Translations under genes and position numbers: made by a program | Origin: Acuticoccus yangtzensis | Lineage (GTDB): Bacteria; Pseudomonadota; Alphaproteobacteria; Rhizobiales; Amorphaceae | DNA: 64,000 bases | Direction: 5' to 3' | NCBI RefSeq assembly: GCF_001927245.1 | Contig: NZ_MJUX01000001.1 | Span: forward strand, 434,001 to 498,000 | Notes under the pieces: model-generated | Databases searched by the model: none | The model's input: the letters and a program-made list of their open reading frames with translations, nothing else | Told to the model about the DNA's origin: nothing | Shown: piece after piece, positions 1 through 8,712 of the stretch | How positions within the stretch are numbered: the first letter of the stretch is position 1 | How the letters are laid out: each line of letters opens with the position of its first letter

Positions 1-1541
1 ACAACCCATGCGAGCAATAAGGCCATGGAACACGTAAACAGAGCATGACCAAATTGCGCGAAAAAGGTCGCGACTGGCTCATGTAATATCCCGTCGCGAA
101 AATCCATACTATTTAAAGAAATTTCATAATTGAACCGTCCGTAGGGGTCGACAATGCCGGAAATCCCCGTATTTGCAACACGAACGGTCGAAAGCCCCTC
201 CTCGATCGAGCGCAGCACGACGTGCCGCAGATGCTGGTAGGGCCCCGGCGTGTCCCCGAACCAGGCATCGTTCGTCACATTCAGGACCCATTTCGCGCCA
301 GGATTGCGCCGTCCCTGGTAGAAAATCGCCTCGTAGCAAATGAGCGGCCTAGCCGCCGGCAAACCCGGCAGATTCAGCACGTCGCGAACACGTCCCGCCG
401 AAAATTGATTCTCCCCTGCCGCGAGAGCACCCAGCCCTATACGTGAAAGGACAGCGCTAAACGGGACATATTCGCCAAACGGGACGAGGTGCGCTTTGTC
501 ATACTGTTCTACAATAGAGCCAGCGTCATCAATGACAAGAATGCTGTTTGTGGCCCTCTGGCCCTCCGCCGTCTGTTCCAGCGTGATCGCGCCCGCCACC
601 AGGGTCCGCCCCGGCCCCAGCGCCCGCGCGATGTCGTATTGGGCAGCGCTCGGTGTGCGGTACACGAAAGGCATCGCCGTCTCGGGCCAGATGACGAGAT
701 CCGGCCGCGTGCCGTCCTCGCCCGGCGCTTCGGTCAGGCCGAGCAAGGTCGCCCAGATGCGCGCGCGCGCCTCCGGCTCCCACTTCTCCCGCTGCGGGAT
801 GGACGGTTGCACCAACCGCAGGCGCCCCCCCTCCATCGGCACCGCCTCATCGGTCAGGCGCGCGGCGCCGTAGACCCAAACCCCCGCCGTCAGCACCAGG
901 ATGAGCCCGGCCGATACAACCCGCCGCGCGAGAAGGAGCGCCGGGACCGTCCCCAGCATCACCGCCAGCGGCGCGAGCCCCGCCACCCCCGCCACCGCGA
1001 CCCCCTGGGCGAGCGGCAACGAGGACGAGAGCTGCACCGCAGGTACGTTCCAGGGAAATCCGGTGAAGAGGATGCCGCGCAGCCACTCGGTGAGGGCGAG
1101 CGTGCCGGCGAGGCTCACGGTGCGCGAGGTGAATCCGGGCGGCGCCAGACCCGCCAGCGCCACCGCGAGCGCATGGAACGGAGCCAGCAGCAGCGGCAGA
1201 CCCACCACCGCCAGCGGCAGCAGCACCGCATAACGGTCCGCATCGACGAGGAACGCCGCGCCGATCCACCACAACCCGGCCAGGTGATAGCCGAAGCCGA
1301 ACGCCGCGCCGAGCAACGCCCGGCGGCGCAAGCGCGCCCCCACGGCCGCGCCGTCGTCGACGACAGCCCCCAGCGCCGCGAGCACCGAATAGGCCGCGAT
1401 CGCCGGTAAGACGTCGAACGGCGGAAGCGTCAGAGAAAGAGCGGCGCCGGCGAGTGCGGCGGCGGTGAGGCGGGGGAAAGGCCGGCGGAGCGGGCGCGCC
1501 ACCCTCTCCCGCCAGCCGGCTTCGGTGTCACGCATGGCCAT
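1..1541 (-). CDS. lnt: Apolipoprotein N-acyltransferase, cut by the left window edge
   Basis: Inner-membrane enzyme that adds the third acyl chain to lipoproteins. The frame is open from the ATG at 1541 (an in-frame ATG at 1535 is an alternative; neither has a clear ribosome site) to base 1, about 513 codons, close to the usual full length, so only the end is missing. The N-terminal half is a run of hydrophobic segments. The C-terminal half is a nitrilase-type domain with the expected triad: Glu in WPETAMPF (residue ~287), Lys in YDKAHLVPFGEY (~349) and Cys in LICYEAIF (~402), then TNDAWFG. A terminator separates it from corC upstream. Odd: the distal third (bases 1 to about 540) is much poorer in GC and uses AT-ending codons unlike the rest of the gene. 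Confidence 0.93.
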   Translation of the reverse strand, partial: MAMRDTEAGWRERVARPLRRPFPRLTAAALAGAALSLTLPPFDVLPAIAAYSVLAALGAVVDDGAAVGARLRRRALLGAAFGFGYHLAGLWWIGAAFLVDADRYAVLLPLAVVGLPLLLAPFHALAVALAGLAPPGFTSRTVSLAGTLALTEWLRGILFTGFPWNVPAVQLSSSLPLAQGVAVAGVAGLAPLAVMLGTVPALLLARRVVSAGLILVLTAGVWVYGAARLTDEAVPMEGGRLRLVQPSIPQREKWEPEARARIWATLLGLTEAPGEDGTRPDLVIWPETAMPFVYRTPSAAQYDIARALGPGRTLVAGAITLEQTAEGQRATNSILVIDDAGSIVEQYDKAHLVPFGEYVPFSAVLSRIGLGALAAGENQFSAGRVRDVLNLPGLPAARPLICYEAIFYQGRRNPGAKWVLNVTNDAWFGDTPGPYQHLRHVVLRSIEEGLSTVRVANTGISGIVDPYGRFNYEISLNSMDFRDGILHEPVATFFAQFGHALFTCSMALLLAWV

Positions 1542-1586
1542 CGTCTGTCATGGAAAATCTGCCGGGTCCTCGGGGGCCCGCTCGCG

Positions 1587-1612
1587 AAAAAGGGGCAGCC
1601 GCGCCGCCCCTT
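1587..1612 (-). terminator. Rho-independent terminator after corC
   Basis: Read on the minus strand, an AAGGGGC/GCCCCTT stem is followed directly by five T residues. It starts about seven bases after the corC stop codon and ends about 45 bases before the lnt start, so lnt may have its own promoter or depend on read-through. Confidence 0.6.
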
Positions 1613-1619
1613 CCGCTGA

Positions 1620-2612
1620 TCATCGCGCGGTCTGCGCGTCCTCTCCATCGTCCGCGTCGTGCGCCGAATGGATGGTGACCTTGACGCGCACGATGCGCCT
1701 CATGTCCGCCTCAAGAACCTCGAACTCGACGCCCGGAAGCTGGTCGGAGGTGACGATCTCGCCGCGCACCGGCACCCGGCCCAGAAGCGCGAAGACCACG
1801 CCGCCGAGGGTGTCGACGTCCTCGAAGAGGTCCGTGTCGGGGAAGCGAACCCCCGCCTCCTCCTGGAAATCGTCGACGTCCACCCGCGCATCGGCGATCC
1901 ACGCCCCGTCGTCGGTGCGGGTCATCGTCGGCTCGTCCGGCCAGTCGTACTCGTCCTCGATGTCGCCGACGACGGTCTCGATCAGGTCCTCCAGCGACAC
2001 GATGCCGTCGGTGCCGCCATATTCGTCCACCACCAGAGCGAGCTGGGTGCGGTTGGCCTGCATCCTCACCATCAGGTCCATCGCCGGCATGGAGGGCGGA
2101 ACGAACAGGATCGGGCGGATGATGTTCATCTTCGACAACGGCCGCGACAGGTCCACGCTGCCGAGGCGGATGCCGTCTTCGGACATCGCCTCCTGCGCAA
2201 CGCGGATCATCACGTCCTTGGCGTGAACGAAGCCGACGGGATCATCCAGCGTGTCACGATAGACCGGCAGGCGCGAATGGCCCGCCTCGCGGAATGTCTT
2301 CATCAGATCGCCGAGCGTGATGGTCTCGGGCACCGAATCGATATCGGCGCGCGGGATCATGACGTCCAGAATGCGCACGTCACGCAGCGACAGAATGTTC
2401 TGGAGAAGCCGGCGTTCTTCGGCGTTGAAAATCGCTTCTTCACCGGCGCCATCTTCCAACAGCGCCTGGGTGAGATTTTCTCGCAAGCCCTCGCCCCCGC
2501 GAAGGCCGAATGCGGTCAGAAGCCGGTCGAACCACCGGTCTTCGGACTCTCTATGGGTTGCGGCGGCTAGACCGTTCGGTCCAGCCGCGCGGGGACTATC
2601 AGCGTCGGCCAT
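1620..2612 (-). CDS. corC: Hemolysin-family CBS-domain protein (CorC/TlyC type)
   Basis: Cytosolic 330-residue protein of the CorC/HlyC group, usually linked to magnesium/cobalt transport or membrane integrity; the exact function is not settled for this family. Two CBS domains are visible, about residues 72-133 (DVMIPRADIDSVPE) and 159-220 (VVDEYGGTDGIVSLEDLIE), followed by the CorC_HlyC transporter-associated domain (about 235-315). It lacks the N-terminal membrane domain of the larger DUF21 relatives, which fits CorC. It lies 27 bases after ybeY in the phoH-ybeY-corC-lnt order that is common in alphaproteobacteria. Confidence 0.88.
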   Translation of the reverse strand: MADADSPRAAGPNGLAAATHRESEDRWFDRLLTAFGLRGGEGLRENLTQALLEDGAGEEAIFNAEERRLLQNILSLRDVRILDVMIPRADIDSVPETITLGDLMKTFREAGHSRLPVYRDTLDDPVGFVHAKDVMIRVAQEAMSEDGIRLGSVDLSRPLSKMNIIRPILFVPPSMPAMDLMVRMQANRTQLALVVDEYGGTDGIVSLEDLIETVVGDIEDEYDWPDEPTMTRTDDGAWIADARVDVDDFQEEAGVRFPDTDLFEDVDTLGGVVFALLGRVPVRGEIVTSDQLPGVEFEVLEADMRRIVRVKVTIHSAHDADDGEDAQTAR

Positions 2613-2639
2613 GGTCCTTTCGGCGCACGAAGCGCCCTC

Positions 2640-3221
2640 TCAACTCCCCTCATAGGGATCGGCGATGCCGAGCCCAGCCAATAAGGTCACTTCCACACGC
2701 TCCATCTCCTCGCGATCCTCTTCGACGATATGGTCGAAGCCGAGCAGATGCAGAACGCCATGCAGCGTCAGATGGGTGGTGTGGTCGGTGATCGGTATCC
2801 CCCGCTCTTTCGATTCCGCCTCACAGCGGTCGTAAGACAGGGCGATGCCACCCAAAAAGCACGCCTCACCCTCCTCAGGCTCCTCTCCCGACGGGAAAGC
2901 CAGCACGTTGGTGGGCGAGTCCTTCTCGCGAAAGCGGCGGTTCAGATCGTGCAGAACCGCATCGTCCGCAAATACGATGTCACACGCCACATTATAAGGC
3001 GGTGCGATGCCCGAAGCTGCGATCGAGGTCAAAACCATGTCGGAAATCGCGACCGGGTCCACGACCACGGGGTCCGACCGGGACCAGCGCACATCATCCA
3101 CTCTGACGAAGGCTTGAAACGAGTCCGGACCGACCGGCCTGTCCTCATCGGCCGACTCGTCAGACGCGGCAAGGTCAAGCCGGGAAGGATCGAGCCGAGA
3201 GGGGTCGAGCGTGGCGGTCAC
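2640..3221 (-). CDS. ybeY: Endoribonuclease YbeY (rRNA maturation)
   Basis: Zinc-dependent single-strand endoribonuclease for 16S rRNA 3'-end maturation and ribosome quality control. The zinc motif HxxxHxxGxDH is present as HGVLHLLGFDH (residues 154-164 of 193). The start is a GTG whose last bases overlap the phoH stop (GTGA), so translation is probably coupled. The first 35 residues carry a direct DPSRLDPSRLD repeat and an acidic stretch not needed for the fold; a later start cannot be excluded. Confidence 0.93.
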   Translation of the reverse strand: MTATLDPSRLDPSRLDLAASDESADEDRPVGPDSFQAFVRVDDVRWSRSDPVVVDPVAISDMVLTSIAASGIAPPYNVACDIVFADDAVLHDLNRRFREKDSPTNVLAFPSGEEPEEGEACFLGGIALSYDRCEAESKERGIPITDHTTHLTLHGVLHLLGFDHIVEEDREEMERVEVTLLAGLGIADPYEGS

Positions 3222-4204
3222 GGATCGTCCTGTCGCGCGGTTTCCTGATCATAAGCTGCGACGATGCGGGCGACAAGCTCATGGCGCACGACATCTTCAC
3301 CGCGGAAGCGGACATGGCCGATGCCCTCCACGCCCTTCAGAACGCGCGTCGCCTCGTGCAGCCCCGACACCACGCCCCGCGGCAGGTCCACCTGGGACGG
3401 ATCGCCGGTGACGATCATCCGGCTCCCCTCGCCGAGACGGGTCAGAAACATCTTCATCTGCATCGCGGTGGTGTTCTGCGCTTCGTCCAGGATCGCCGCC
3501 GCATGGGTCAGCGTGCGCCCGCGCATGAAGGCCAGCGGCGCCACTTCGATGACACCGCTCTGCAAACCCCGCTCCACCTTGTCGGCGGGCATCATCTCAT
3601 AAAGCGCGTCGTAAAGCGGGCGAAGGTAGGGGTCCACCTTCTCCTTCATGTCGCCGGGCAGGAAGCCGAGCCGCTCGCCCGCCTCCACCGCCGGACGCGA
3701 CAGGATGATCCGCTCCACCAGGCCGCGCTCCAGAAGCTGCGCCGCGAACGCCACCGCCAGGAAGGTCTTGCCCGTGCCCGCCGGCCCGATGCCGAAGACG
3801 AGCTCGTTCTCCTCCATCGCGCGAATATAGGTGTTCTGCGTCGGCGAGCGCGCCTCGACCGTCTTCTTGCGCGTCGAGATCGAGCCCACCGAGCGCGGAT
3901 TGTCGATCTGCGGCAGCGACAATTGCCGATCCTTGGCGCGCGCCAGGCGCACCGCCCCGTCGACGTCCGCCACGCGGATGTCGTGCCCCTTCTTCAGCCG
4001 CTGATAAAGGTGCTGCAAGGCGATGCGCGCATGGGCGCACGCCTCCTCGCTTCCCTGGATCGACACCTCGTTGCCGCGCGCCGCCGTCGACACCCCGAGC
4101 TTGTTCTCCAGCACCGCAAGATGCTGATCGAACTGGCCGAACAGGTCCGAGGCGAGCCGGTTGTCGTCGAAGGCGAGTGTGACGGTCTCCACCTCCGAAG
4201 GCAT
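3218..4204 (-). CDS. phoH: PhoH-like ATPase
   Basis: Cytosolic P-loop ATPase of the PhoH/YbeZ family, thought to work with YbeY in RNA metabolism; its substrate is not firmly known. Walker A is GIGPAGTGKTFLA and Walker B is AILDEAQN. An N-terminal KH-like segment precedes the ATPase core. Start choice: ATG at 4204 gives MPSEVETVTL; an in-frame TTG at 4210 would overlap the miaB stop (4207-4209). The gene is between miaB and ybeY in one transcription unit. Length of about 328 residues is normal. Confidence 0.93.
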   Translation of the reverse strand: MPSEVETVTLAFDDNRLASDLFGQFDQHLAVLENKLGVSTAARGNEVSIQGSEEACAHARIALQHLYQRLKKGHDIRVADVDGAVRLARAKDRQLSLPQIDNPRSVGSISTRKKTVEARSPTQNTYIRAMEENELVFGIGPAGTGKTFLAVAFAAQLLERGLVERIILSRPAVEAGERLGFLPGDMKEKVDPYLRPLYDALYEMMPADKVERGLQSGVIEVAPLAFMRGRTLTHAAAILDEAQNTTAMQMKMFLTRLGEGSRMIVTGDPSQVDLPRGVVSGLHEATRVLKGVEGIGHVRFRGEDVVRHELVARIVAAYDQETARQDDP

Positions 4205-4206
4205 CG

Positions 4207-5556
4207 TCAAGCTGCCGCACTCCGCTCCGGCGCCACCTCGCCGAACAGGGAATTGCCCTCCGCCGCGGTGATGTCGACCTCCACCATGTCGCCCACCGCG
4301 CCGGCGCTCGCCGGAATGTGGACAGGCTGAAGATAAGGCGAGCGGCCGACCACCTGGCCCTCGCGCCGCCCCGGCTTCTCGATCAGCACGGGAACGCGCC
4401 GTCCGACCAGACCGAGGTTGAATTCTTTCTGCTGCGCCGTCAGCAGCGCCTGAAGCCGCTGCAACCGCTCGGACGCGACGTCCGCCGGGACCTGGTCCTC
4501 ACGGCCCGCGGCCGGCGTTCCGGGACGCGGCGAATATTTGAACGAATAGGCGGAGGCATATTTCACCTCCTCCACCAGCGCCATGGTCGCCTCGAAGTCG
4601 GCATCCGTCTCGCCGGGGAAGCCGACGATGAAGTCCCCCGACAGCGCCAGATCGGGCCGCGCGTCACGAATGCGCGCGATCAGAGCGGCGTAGCTCCCGG
4701 CAGTGTGCTTGCGGTTCATCGCCTTCAAAATCCGATCCGATCCAGCCTGCACCGGCAAGTGCAAGTATGGCATCAACTTGGGTTCGTCACGATGGGCGGC
4801 AATGAGATCTTCACCCATATCGTTCGGATGGCTGGTGGTGAACCTGATCCGCGCCAGACCGTCCAGCGCGGCGAGGCGGCCGACGAGATCCGCCAGCGAG
4901 GCCGTCCCGCCTTTGCCGTCGCCGCCGTGATAGGCGTTGACGTTCTGGCCGAGCAGGGTGATTTCGCGCACCCCCGCGTCCACCAGCTGCACCGCCTCCT
5001 CCATCACCTCGGCCACGGGGCGCGAGACTTCGGCGCCGCGCGTATAAGGAACGACGCAGAAGGAGCAGAATTTGTCGCACCCTTCCTGCACGGTGAGGAA
5101 GGCCGTCACGCCGCGCGCCGTCACCGCGCGCCGGCTCGGACGGGCCAGATGCTCGAACTTGTCTTCGTCCAGCTCGGTGGCGACGGGCTTGGCCCCCGCC
5201 CCCGCCTTGGCGATCAGGTCCGGCAGATGATGATAGGCCTGCGGGCCGACGACGAAATCCACCCGCGGCTGACGGCGGATGATCTCCTCGCCCTCCGCCT
5301 GGGCGACGCAGCCGGCGACGCCGATCATCACCGGCGCACCCGCCGCACCGACCGCGCCCTTCAGCCGGCCGAGCTCGGAATAGACCTTCTCCGCCGCCTT
5401 CTCGCGGATATGGCAGGTGTTGAGAAGGACCAGATCCGCCCCCTCCTGCTCGTCCACCACGTCATAGCCCGACGCACGCAGCTGATCGGCCATGCGCGTG
5501 GCATCATAGACGTTCATCTGGCAGCCATAGCTCTTGATGAAGGCGCGTTTTTCCAT
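4207..5556 (-). CDS. miaB: tRNA-2-methylthio-N6-dimethylallyladenosine synthase
   Basis: Radical-SAM methylthiotransferase that modifies i6A37 of tRNAs reading UNN codons. The N-terminal UPF0004 domain has the three cluster-binding cysteines (SYGCQMN at residue 12, NTCHIR, VAGCVAQ). The radical-SAM core has CDKFCSFC, and a C-terminal TRAM domain includes [11 protein letters not shown]. At 449 residues it is a full-length protein. It starts 24 bases after plsC ends. Distinction from RimO and MtaB rests on overall sequence pattern and synteny. Confidence 0.95.
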   Translation of the reverse strand: MEKRAFIKSYGCQMNVYDATRMADQLRASGYDVVDEQEGADLVLLNTCHIREKAAEKVYSELGRLKGAVGAAGAPVMIGVAGCVAQAEGEEIIRRQPRVDFVVGPQAYHHLPDLIAKAGAGAKPVATELDEDKFEHLARPSRRAVTARGVTAFLTVQEGCDKFCSFCVVPYTRGAEVSRPVAEVMEEAVQLVDAGVREITLLGQNVNAYHGGDGKGGTASLADLVGRLAALDGLARIRFTTSHPNDMGEDLIAAHRDEPKLMPYLHLPVQAGSDRILKAMNRKHTAGSYAALIARIRDARPDLALSGDFIVGFPGETDADFEATMALVEEVKYASAYSFKYSPRPGTPAAGREDQVPADVASERLQRLQALLTAQQKEFNLGLVGRRVPVLIEKPGRREGQVVGRSPYLQPVHIPASAGAVGDMVEVDITAAEGNSLFGEVAPERSAAA

Positions 5557-5580
5557 CTCGACCTAAAAATCGTCCCGTGT

Positions 5581-6459
5581 TCAGACTGGTTCGCGGACGT
5601 CCTGCGCCGCTTTCTCGGGGCCGGCAACGGCGGCGGCATCGGCGGCGGTGCCCGGTCCGGTCACCGTTTCGGCGAGCCGCCCCGCGGTCGCCTCGCCGAC
5701 GAGGCGGCGAACGGTCGCCTCGAGATCCCGCGTCATCGCCTTGCGCTCGGCCCCGCCCGAAAAAGGCACCGCCGGACCGAAGGCGACGTTCACGTCGATC
5801 ACCCCGTGGCGCAGCACCCACCACAGATGCGAGGCCATCTCCATGTCCCCGTACCACGCCAGGCGCGTCTTATAAAAGCGGCCGATGGGAAGACCGTCGA
5901 GATGGGTATAATTCAGCGCCAAGGGCTGAACCGTCGCCTCGCCCTTGGCGGCCTCGATCGCTTTGGCCGCACCGCCCACAAGCGACGACTTGAACGGAAG
6001 CACATGGATGCCGTTGGAACTCGTCCCTTCCGCGAACAGAACCATCACGTCGCCGCCGGTCATCCGGTCCGCGATCTCGCCCGCGACGGCGCCAGTCTTC
6101 GCCCGCCTCTCACGCTCCACGAACACGGTGCGCTGAAGCTTGGCGAGAATGCCGAAGATCGGCCACCCCGCCACCTCCGACTTGGCGATATAGCTCAGCG
6201 GCATCACCGAGCCGATCACCACGATGTCGAGCCAGGAGACGTGGTTGGCGGTGATCAGCAGAGGGCGCGCCGGCGAGGGCGTCCCGTGGACATGCACCTT
6301 GATGCCCATCAGCTTCACCGCGGACCTGTGCCACCACCAGGGCAGCACGCGCTGCGCCCTCTTCCACCCGGTCGCCATGGCGACGAGCTGGCAGGGGATC
6401 AGAACGAGCGATGTGACGATAAGGCCGAGGATGACGTAGATCGCGCGGATCAGCGACAC
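5581..6459 (-). CDS. plsC: 1-acyl-sn-glycerol-3-phosphate acyltransferase
   Basis: Membrane-associated acyltransferase that makes phosphatidic acid from lysophosphatidic acid. One N-terminal membrane segment (about residues 8-30) is followed by the catalytic HX4D motif NHVSWLD (His73, Asp78) and the substrate motif FAEGTSSNG near residue 142. The first ten bases overlap the end of rimI. The C-terminal 30 residues after the conserved fold are Ala/Gly-rich. Together with plsY at 48 kb and pcs at 22.5 kb, much of the phospholipid pathway is represented in the window. Confidence 0.9.
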   Translation of the reverse strand: MSLIRAIYVILGLIVTSLVLIPCQLVAMATGWKRAQRVLPWWWHRSAVKLMGIKVHVHGTPSPARPLLITANHVSWLDIVVIGSVMPLSYIAKSEVAGWPIFGILAKLQRTVFVERERRAKTGAVAGEIADRMTGGDVMVLFAEGTSSNGIHVLPFKSSLVGGAAKAIEAAKGEATVQPLALNYTHLDGLPIGRFYKTRLAWYGDMEMASHLWWVLRHGVIDVNVAFGPAVPFSGGAERKAMTRDLEATVRRLVGEATAGRLAETVTGPGTAADAAAVAGPEKAAQDVREPV

Positions 6460-7034
6460 GGGGCAGAGGCTCCTGACCGCAGCCGTTCGAATGCGGGCTG
6501 CTTGAACTCCAAACGCATGGTCAGCGCCTTCTGACGGGCACCGCCGTTCCCGCCATAATAGTCCGGCCGCTCGCCGACAACCTCGAACCCCGTGCGTCTA
6601 TAGAGCGCCACGGCCGCGGTATTGTGCGGGTCCACCTCGAGGAAGACCTCGCGCACCCGCTCGGCATAAAGGTGGCGCATGGCCGCGTTCAGAAGCAGCC
6701 GGCCGATGCCCGAGCGGCGCTGGCGCGGATGAACCGCCATTGTCAACACCTCCGCCTCGTCGGCGGCCTGGCGCACGGTGATGAAGCCGATGGGCCTGCG
6801 GCTGGCGGTGGCGCTGATCCGGCGGGCGACGAACGTGGCGACGCCAGGACCCTCGTTCAGCGCCGCCTGCTCGTCGGCCGACCAGGGCACGGCGAAGGAG
6901 GCGGCGTGGATCTCCTCCAGCGTCTCGAAGTCCGCGGGGCCGACACGATCAATCACCCGAGGGACCGAAAATAACCCCAATATCACCGGTGAAGCGCCAC
7001 TCTTTTCATCGCCCCATTGGGCCACAACGCTCAC
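6450..7034 (-). CDS. rimI: Ribosomal protein S18 alanine N-acetyltransferase (GNAT)
   Basis: GNAT-fold acetyltransferase of 194 residues. The acetyl-CoA loop is QRRSGIGRLLL, followed by EVFLEVDPHNTAAVALYRRTGF, typical of RimI. Its ATG overlaps the tsaB stop by four bases (7031-7034), and the tsaB-rimI pair is a very common arrangement, which supports the RimI name over a generic GNAT call. The first ~25 residues precede the conserved fold, so an internal start is possible. Confidence 0.88.
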   Translation of the reverse strand: MSVVAQWGDEKSGASPVILGLFSVPRVIDRVGPADFETLEEIHAASFAVPWSADEQAALNEGPGVATFVARRISATASRRPIGFITVRQAADEAEVLTMAVHPRQRRSGIGRLLLNAAMRHLYAERVREVFLEVDPHNTAAVALYRRTGFEVVGERPDYYGGNGGARQKALTMRLEFKQPAFERLRSGASAPCR

Positions 7035-7657
7035 GCGCGCGCCAGTGCTTTGTGCGTCTGGGGCTGCGCGTCGACCGGGGCGAGGTAAAGCGGCGTCGGC
7101 TCGCGGCCCTCGCCGCCCCGGCCGGCCAGCCGGGCCACCGCGCCGAGGTCGATCCGCTCGACCACGTGGCCTTCGCCGAGCGCGGCCATCGCCTCCGCCT
7201 GACCGGCGATGAAGGCGCCGGTGTCCTTGGCGAGCTCCAGCGCCTCGCCGACCTCCATGCGCGCCATCTTGATCGGCCCGTCCACGGACAGGAGCGCGTA
7301 GAGCGAGCCGTGGCGCGCGTCGATCGCCGTCAGCACGGTGCCGCCGAAGGGCTCGGCCATCGCCTCCAAGGTGGTGACGCCGACGGCCGGAATGCCCCGC
7401 GCCACCGCAACGCCCTTGGCGAAGGCGACGCCGACACGCACCCCGGTGAACGACCCCGGCCCCACGGTGACGGCGACCCGCTCCAGCGCGTCGTAACCCG
7501 CCCCCGCCTCGGCGAAGACGCGCGCGACGTGATCGACGATCGCTTCGGCGTCACCCTGAGCCGGTCCGCGCGACATCGCCGCGACGGTTCCGTCAGACGC
7601 GATCAGCGCGGCCTGACAGTCGGCCAGCGCCGTATCGATAGCCAGCGTGAAGGTCAC
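7031..7657 (-). CDS. tsaB: tRNA threonylcarbamoyladenosine biosynthesis protein TsaB
   Basis: Partner of TsaD in formation of t6A37 on ANN-decoding tRNAs; an ASKHA-fold protein. The N-terminus TLAIDTALADCQAAL and the stretch VTVGPGSFTGVRVGVAFAKG are diagnostic. The start is chosen as the GTG at 7657: it overlaps the stop of the upstream NifU-family gene as GTGA and places TFTLAIDTA at the N-terminus as in the family. A longer frame to 7747 would add 30 residues of low-quality sequence that is read from the nfuA C-terminus. Product about 208 residues. Confidence 0.9.
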   Translation of the reverse strand: MTFTLAIDTALADCQAALIASDGTVAAMSRGPAQGDAEAIVDHVARVFAEAGAGYDALERVAVTVGPGSFTGVRVGVAFAKGVAVARGIPAVGVTTLEAMAEPFGGTVLTAIDARHGSLYALLSVDGPIKMARMEVGEALELAKDTGAFIAGQAEAMAALGEGHVVERIDLGAVARLAGRGGEGREPTPLYLAPVDAQPQTHKALARA

Positions 7658-8220
7658 GCGACGGGACGAACCTCGACCACTTCGGGAACGAAGTGCTTGA
7701 GAAGGTTCTGAATCCCCATCTGCAACGTCATCGTGGAGGACGGGCATCCCGCGCAGGCTCCGCGCATCGACAGCGAGACCACACCGTCACGATAGGAGCG
7801 GAAGACGATGTCGCCGCCGTCACCGGCCACGGCCGGACGCACGCGCTCGTCGAGGATCTCCTTGATCATCGCCACGGTGCCGGCGTCTTCCTCCAGGAAG
7901 TCCTCCTCGCCGTCGGCGGTCGCCTCGACATGGGCGCCGTCGTCCAGCACGGGATCACCGGAGAGATAATGCTCCATGATGGCGCCGAGCACGGCCGGCT
8001 TCAAATGCGGCCAGGGCGTCGCGTCCTTGGAGACGGAGATGAAGTCCGCGCCGAGGAAGACGCCGGTCACGCCGTCGACCGCGAAGAGGCGGCGGGCGAG
8101 CGGCGAAGCCTCGGCGGCGCCGGCTTCGGTATAGTCGACGACGCCGGATTCCATGACGGTCTTGCCCGGCAGGAATTTCAGCGTTTCGGGGTTCGGTGTC
8201 GCTTCGGTCTGAATAAACAT
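7654..8220 (-). CDS. nfuA: NifU-family Fe-S scaffold/carrier protein
   Basis: Carrier of 4Fe-4S clusters. The N-terminal Nfu domain begins MFIQTEATPNPETLKF; the C-terminal NifU domain has the cluster-binding CxxC motif CAGCPSS (Cys156 and Cys159 of 188). The start is ATG 8220, with GGGGAG eight bases upstream; the open frame continues further but without family sequence. It is the first gene of the minus-strand run to corC, and a repeat-filled gap lies upstream. Confidence 0.92.
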   Translation of the reverse strand: MFIQTEATPNPETLKFLPGKTVMESGVVDYTEAGAAEASPLARRLFAVDGVTGVFLGADFISVSKDATPWPHLKPAVLGAIMEHYLSGDPVLDDGAHVEATADGEEDFLEEDAGTVAMIKEILDERVRPAVAGDGGDIVFRSYRDGVVSLSMRGACAGCPSSTMTLQMGIQNLLKHFVPEVVEVRPVA

Positions 8221-8412
8221 GACTTTTTTCTCCCCAGGCGGTTCAAAGCCGCCGCGAAGTCGTAACCCAAGACATAAGCGACGAAGCGCGCCCCCACAAC
8301 GCCTCACGACGACGCTCACCTTCCCGTGCCCTCGTGCCCCGCCCTCGCGCCGCGCCCTCGCGACGCGTGCCCCCGCGCCCCAACGAGGCGCCTACGCATC
8401 TCGGGCCCGCTT

Positions 8413-8608
8413 GCCTGATCGCCGGAGCCGCCTTCGCACAAATCCCTTGGCGGAGATGGTGGTCCCTTGCCAAGGAGCCGCAGGCCGGCTTTAGCCGCTT
8501 GTCCTTGGCGAGGGGCCGCCATCTCTGCCACGCGGTGCAGGGCGAAGGTGGGTCCGGCGATCAGGCGGCCCCCTGATCGCTGGTGGGTCCCGAGCCCGCC
8601 GGAGGCCG
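8413..8608 (+). repeat. Copy 1 of a dispersed structured intergenic element
   Basis: A 196-bp element, roughly 80-85% identical by eye to 54722-54917. Segments: 8414-8425; a 28-pair hairpin (arms 8449-8476 and 8502-8529, 24 Watson-Crick and 4 G-U pairs if read as plus-strand RNA) capped by a 25-base loop; and a 12-pair hairpin (8554-8565 with 8572-8583). Segment 8414-8425 is also an exact complement of 8554-8565, so it competes with 8572-8583 for the same partner. Both neighbours are minus-strand genes. It lies just past the 3' end of the gene ending at 8713, as copy 2 lies past the gene ending at 54954. Confidence 0.8.
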
Positions 8609-8697
8609 CCATCTCTGCCACGCGGTGCAGGGCGAAGGTGGGTCCGGCGATCAGGCGGCCCCCTGATTGCTGGTGAGCCCGAGCCCGCCGGAGGCCG
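8521..8697. repeat. 90-bp tandem duplication inside the structured element
   Basis: Bases 8521-8610 and 8611-8697 are nearly identical (a few substitutions and a one-base deletion). The duplicated unit contains the distal part of the element, including the GATCAGG/CCTGATC hairpin. The second copy has CCTGATT, which changes a G-C pair to G-U in the plus-strand fold. Confidence 0.85.
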
Positions 8698-8712
8698 CGG
8701 CGCCGCCCCCGA

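Noticed and set aside
8334-8676. Short open frames across the structured element
   Set aside because: They are crossed by the duplication and hairpin arms and have no protein-like composition.
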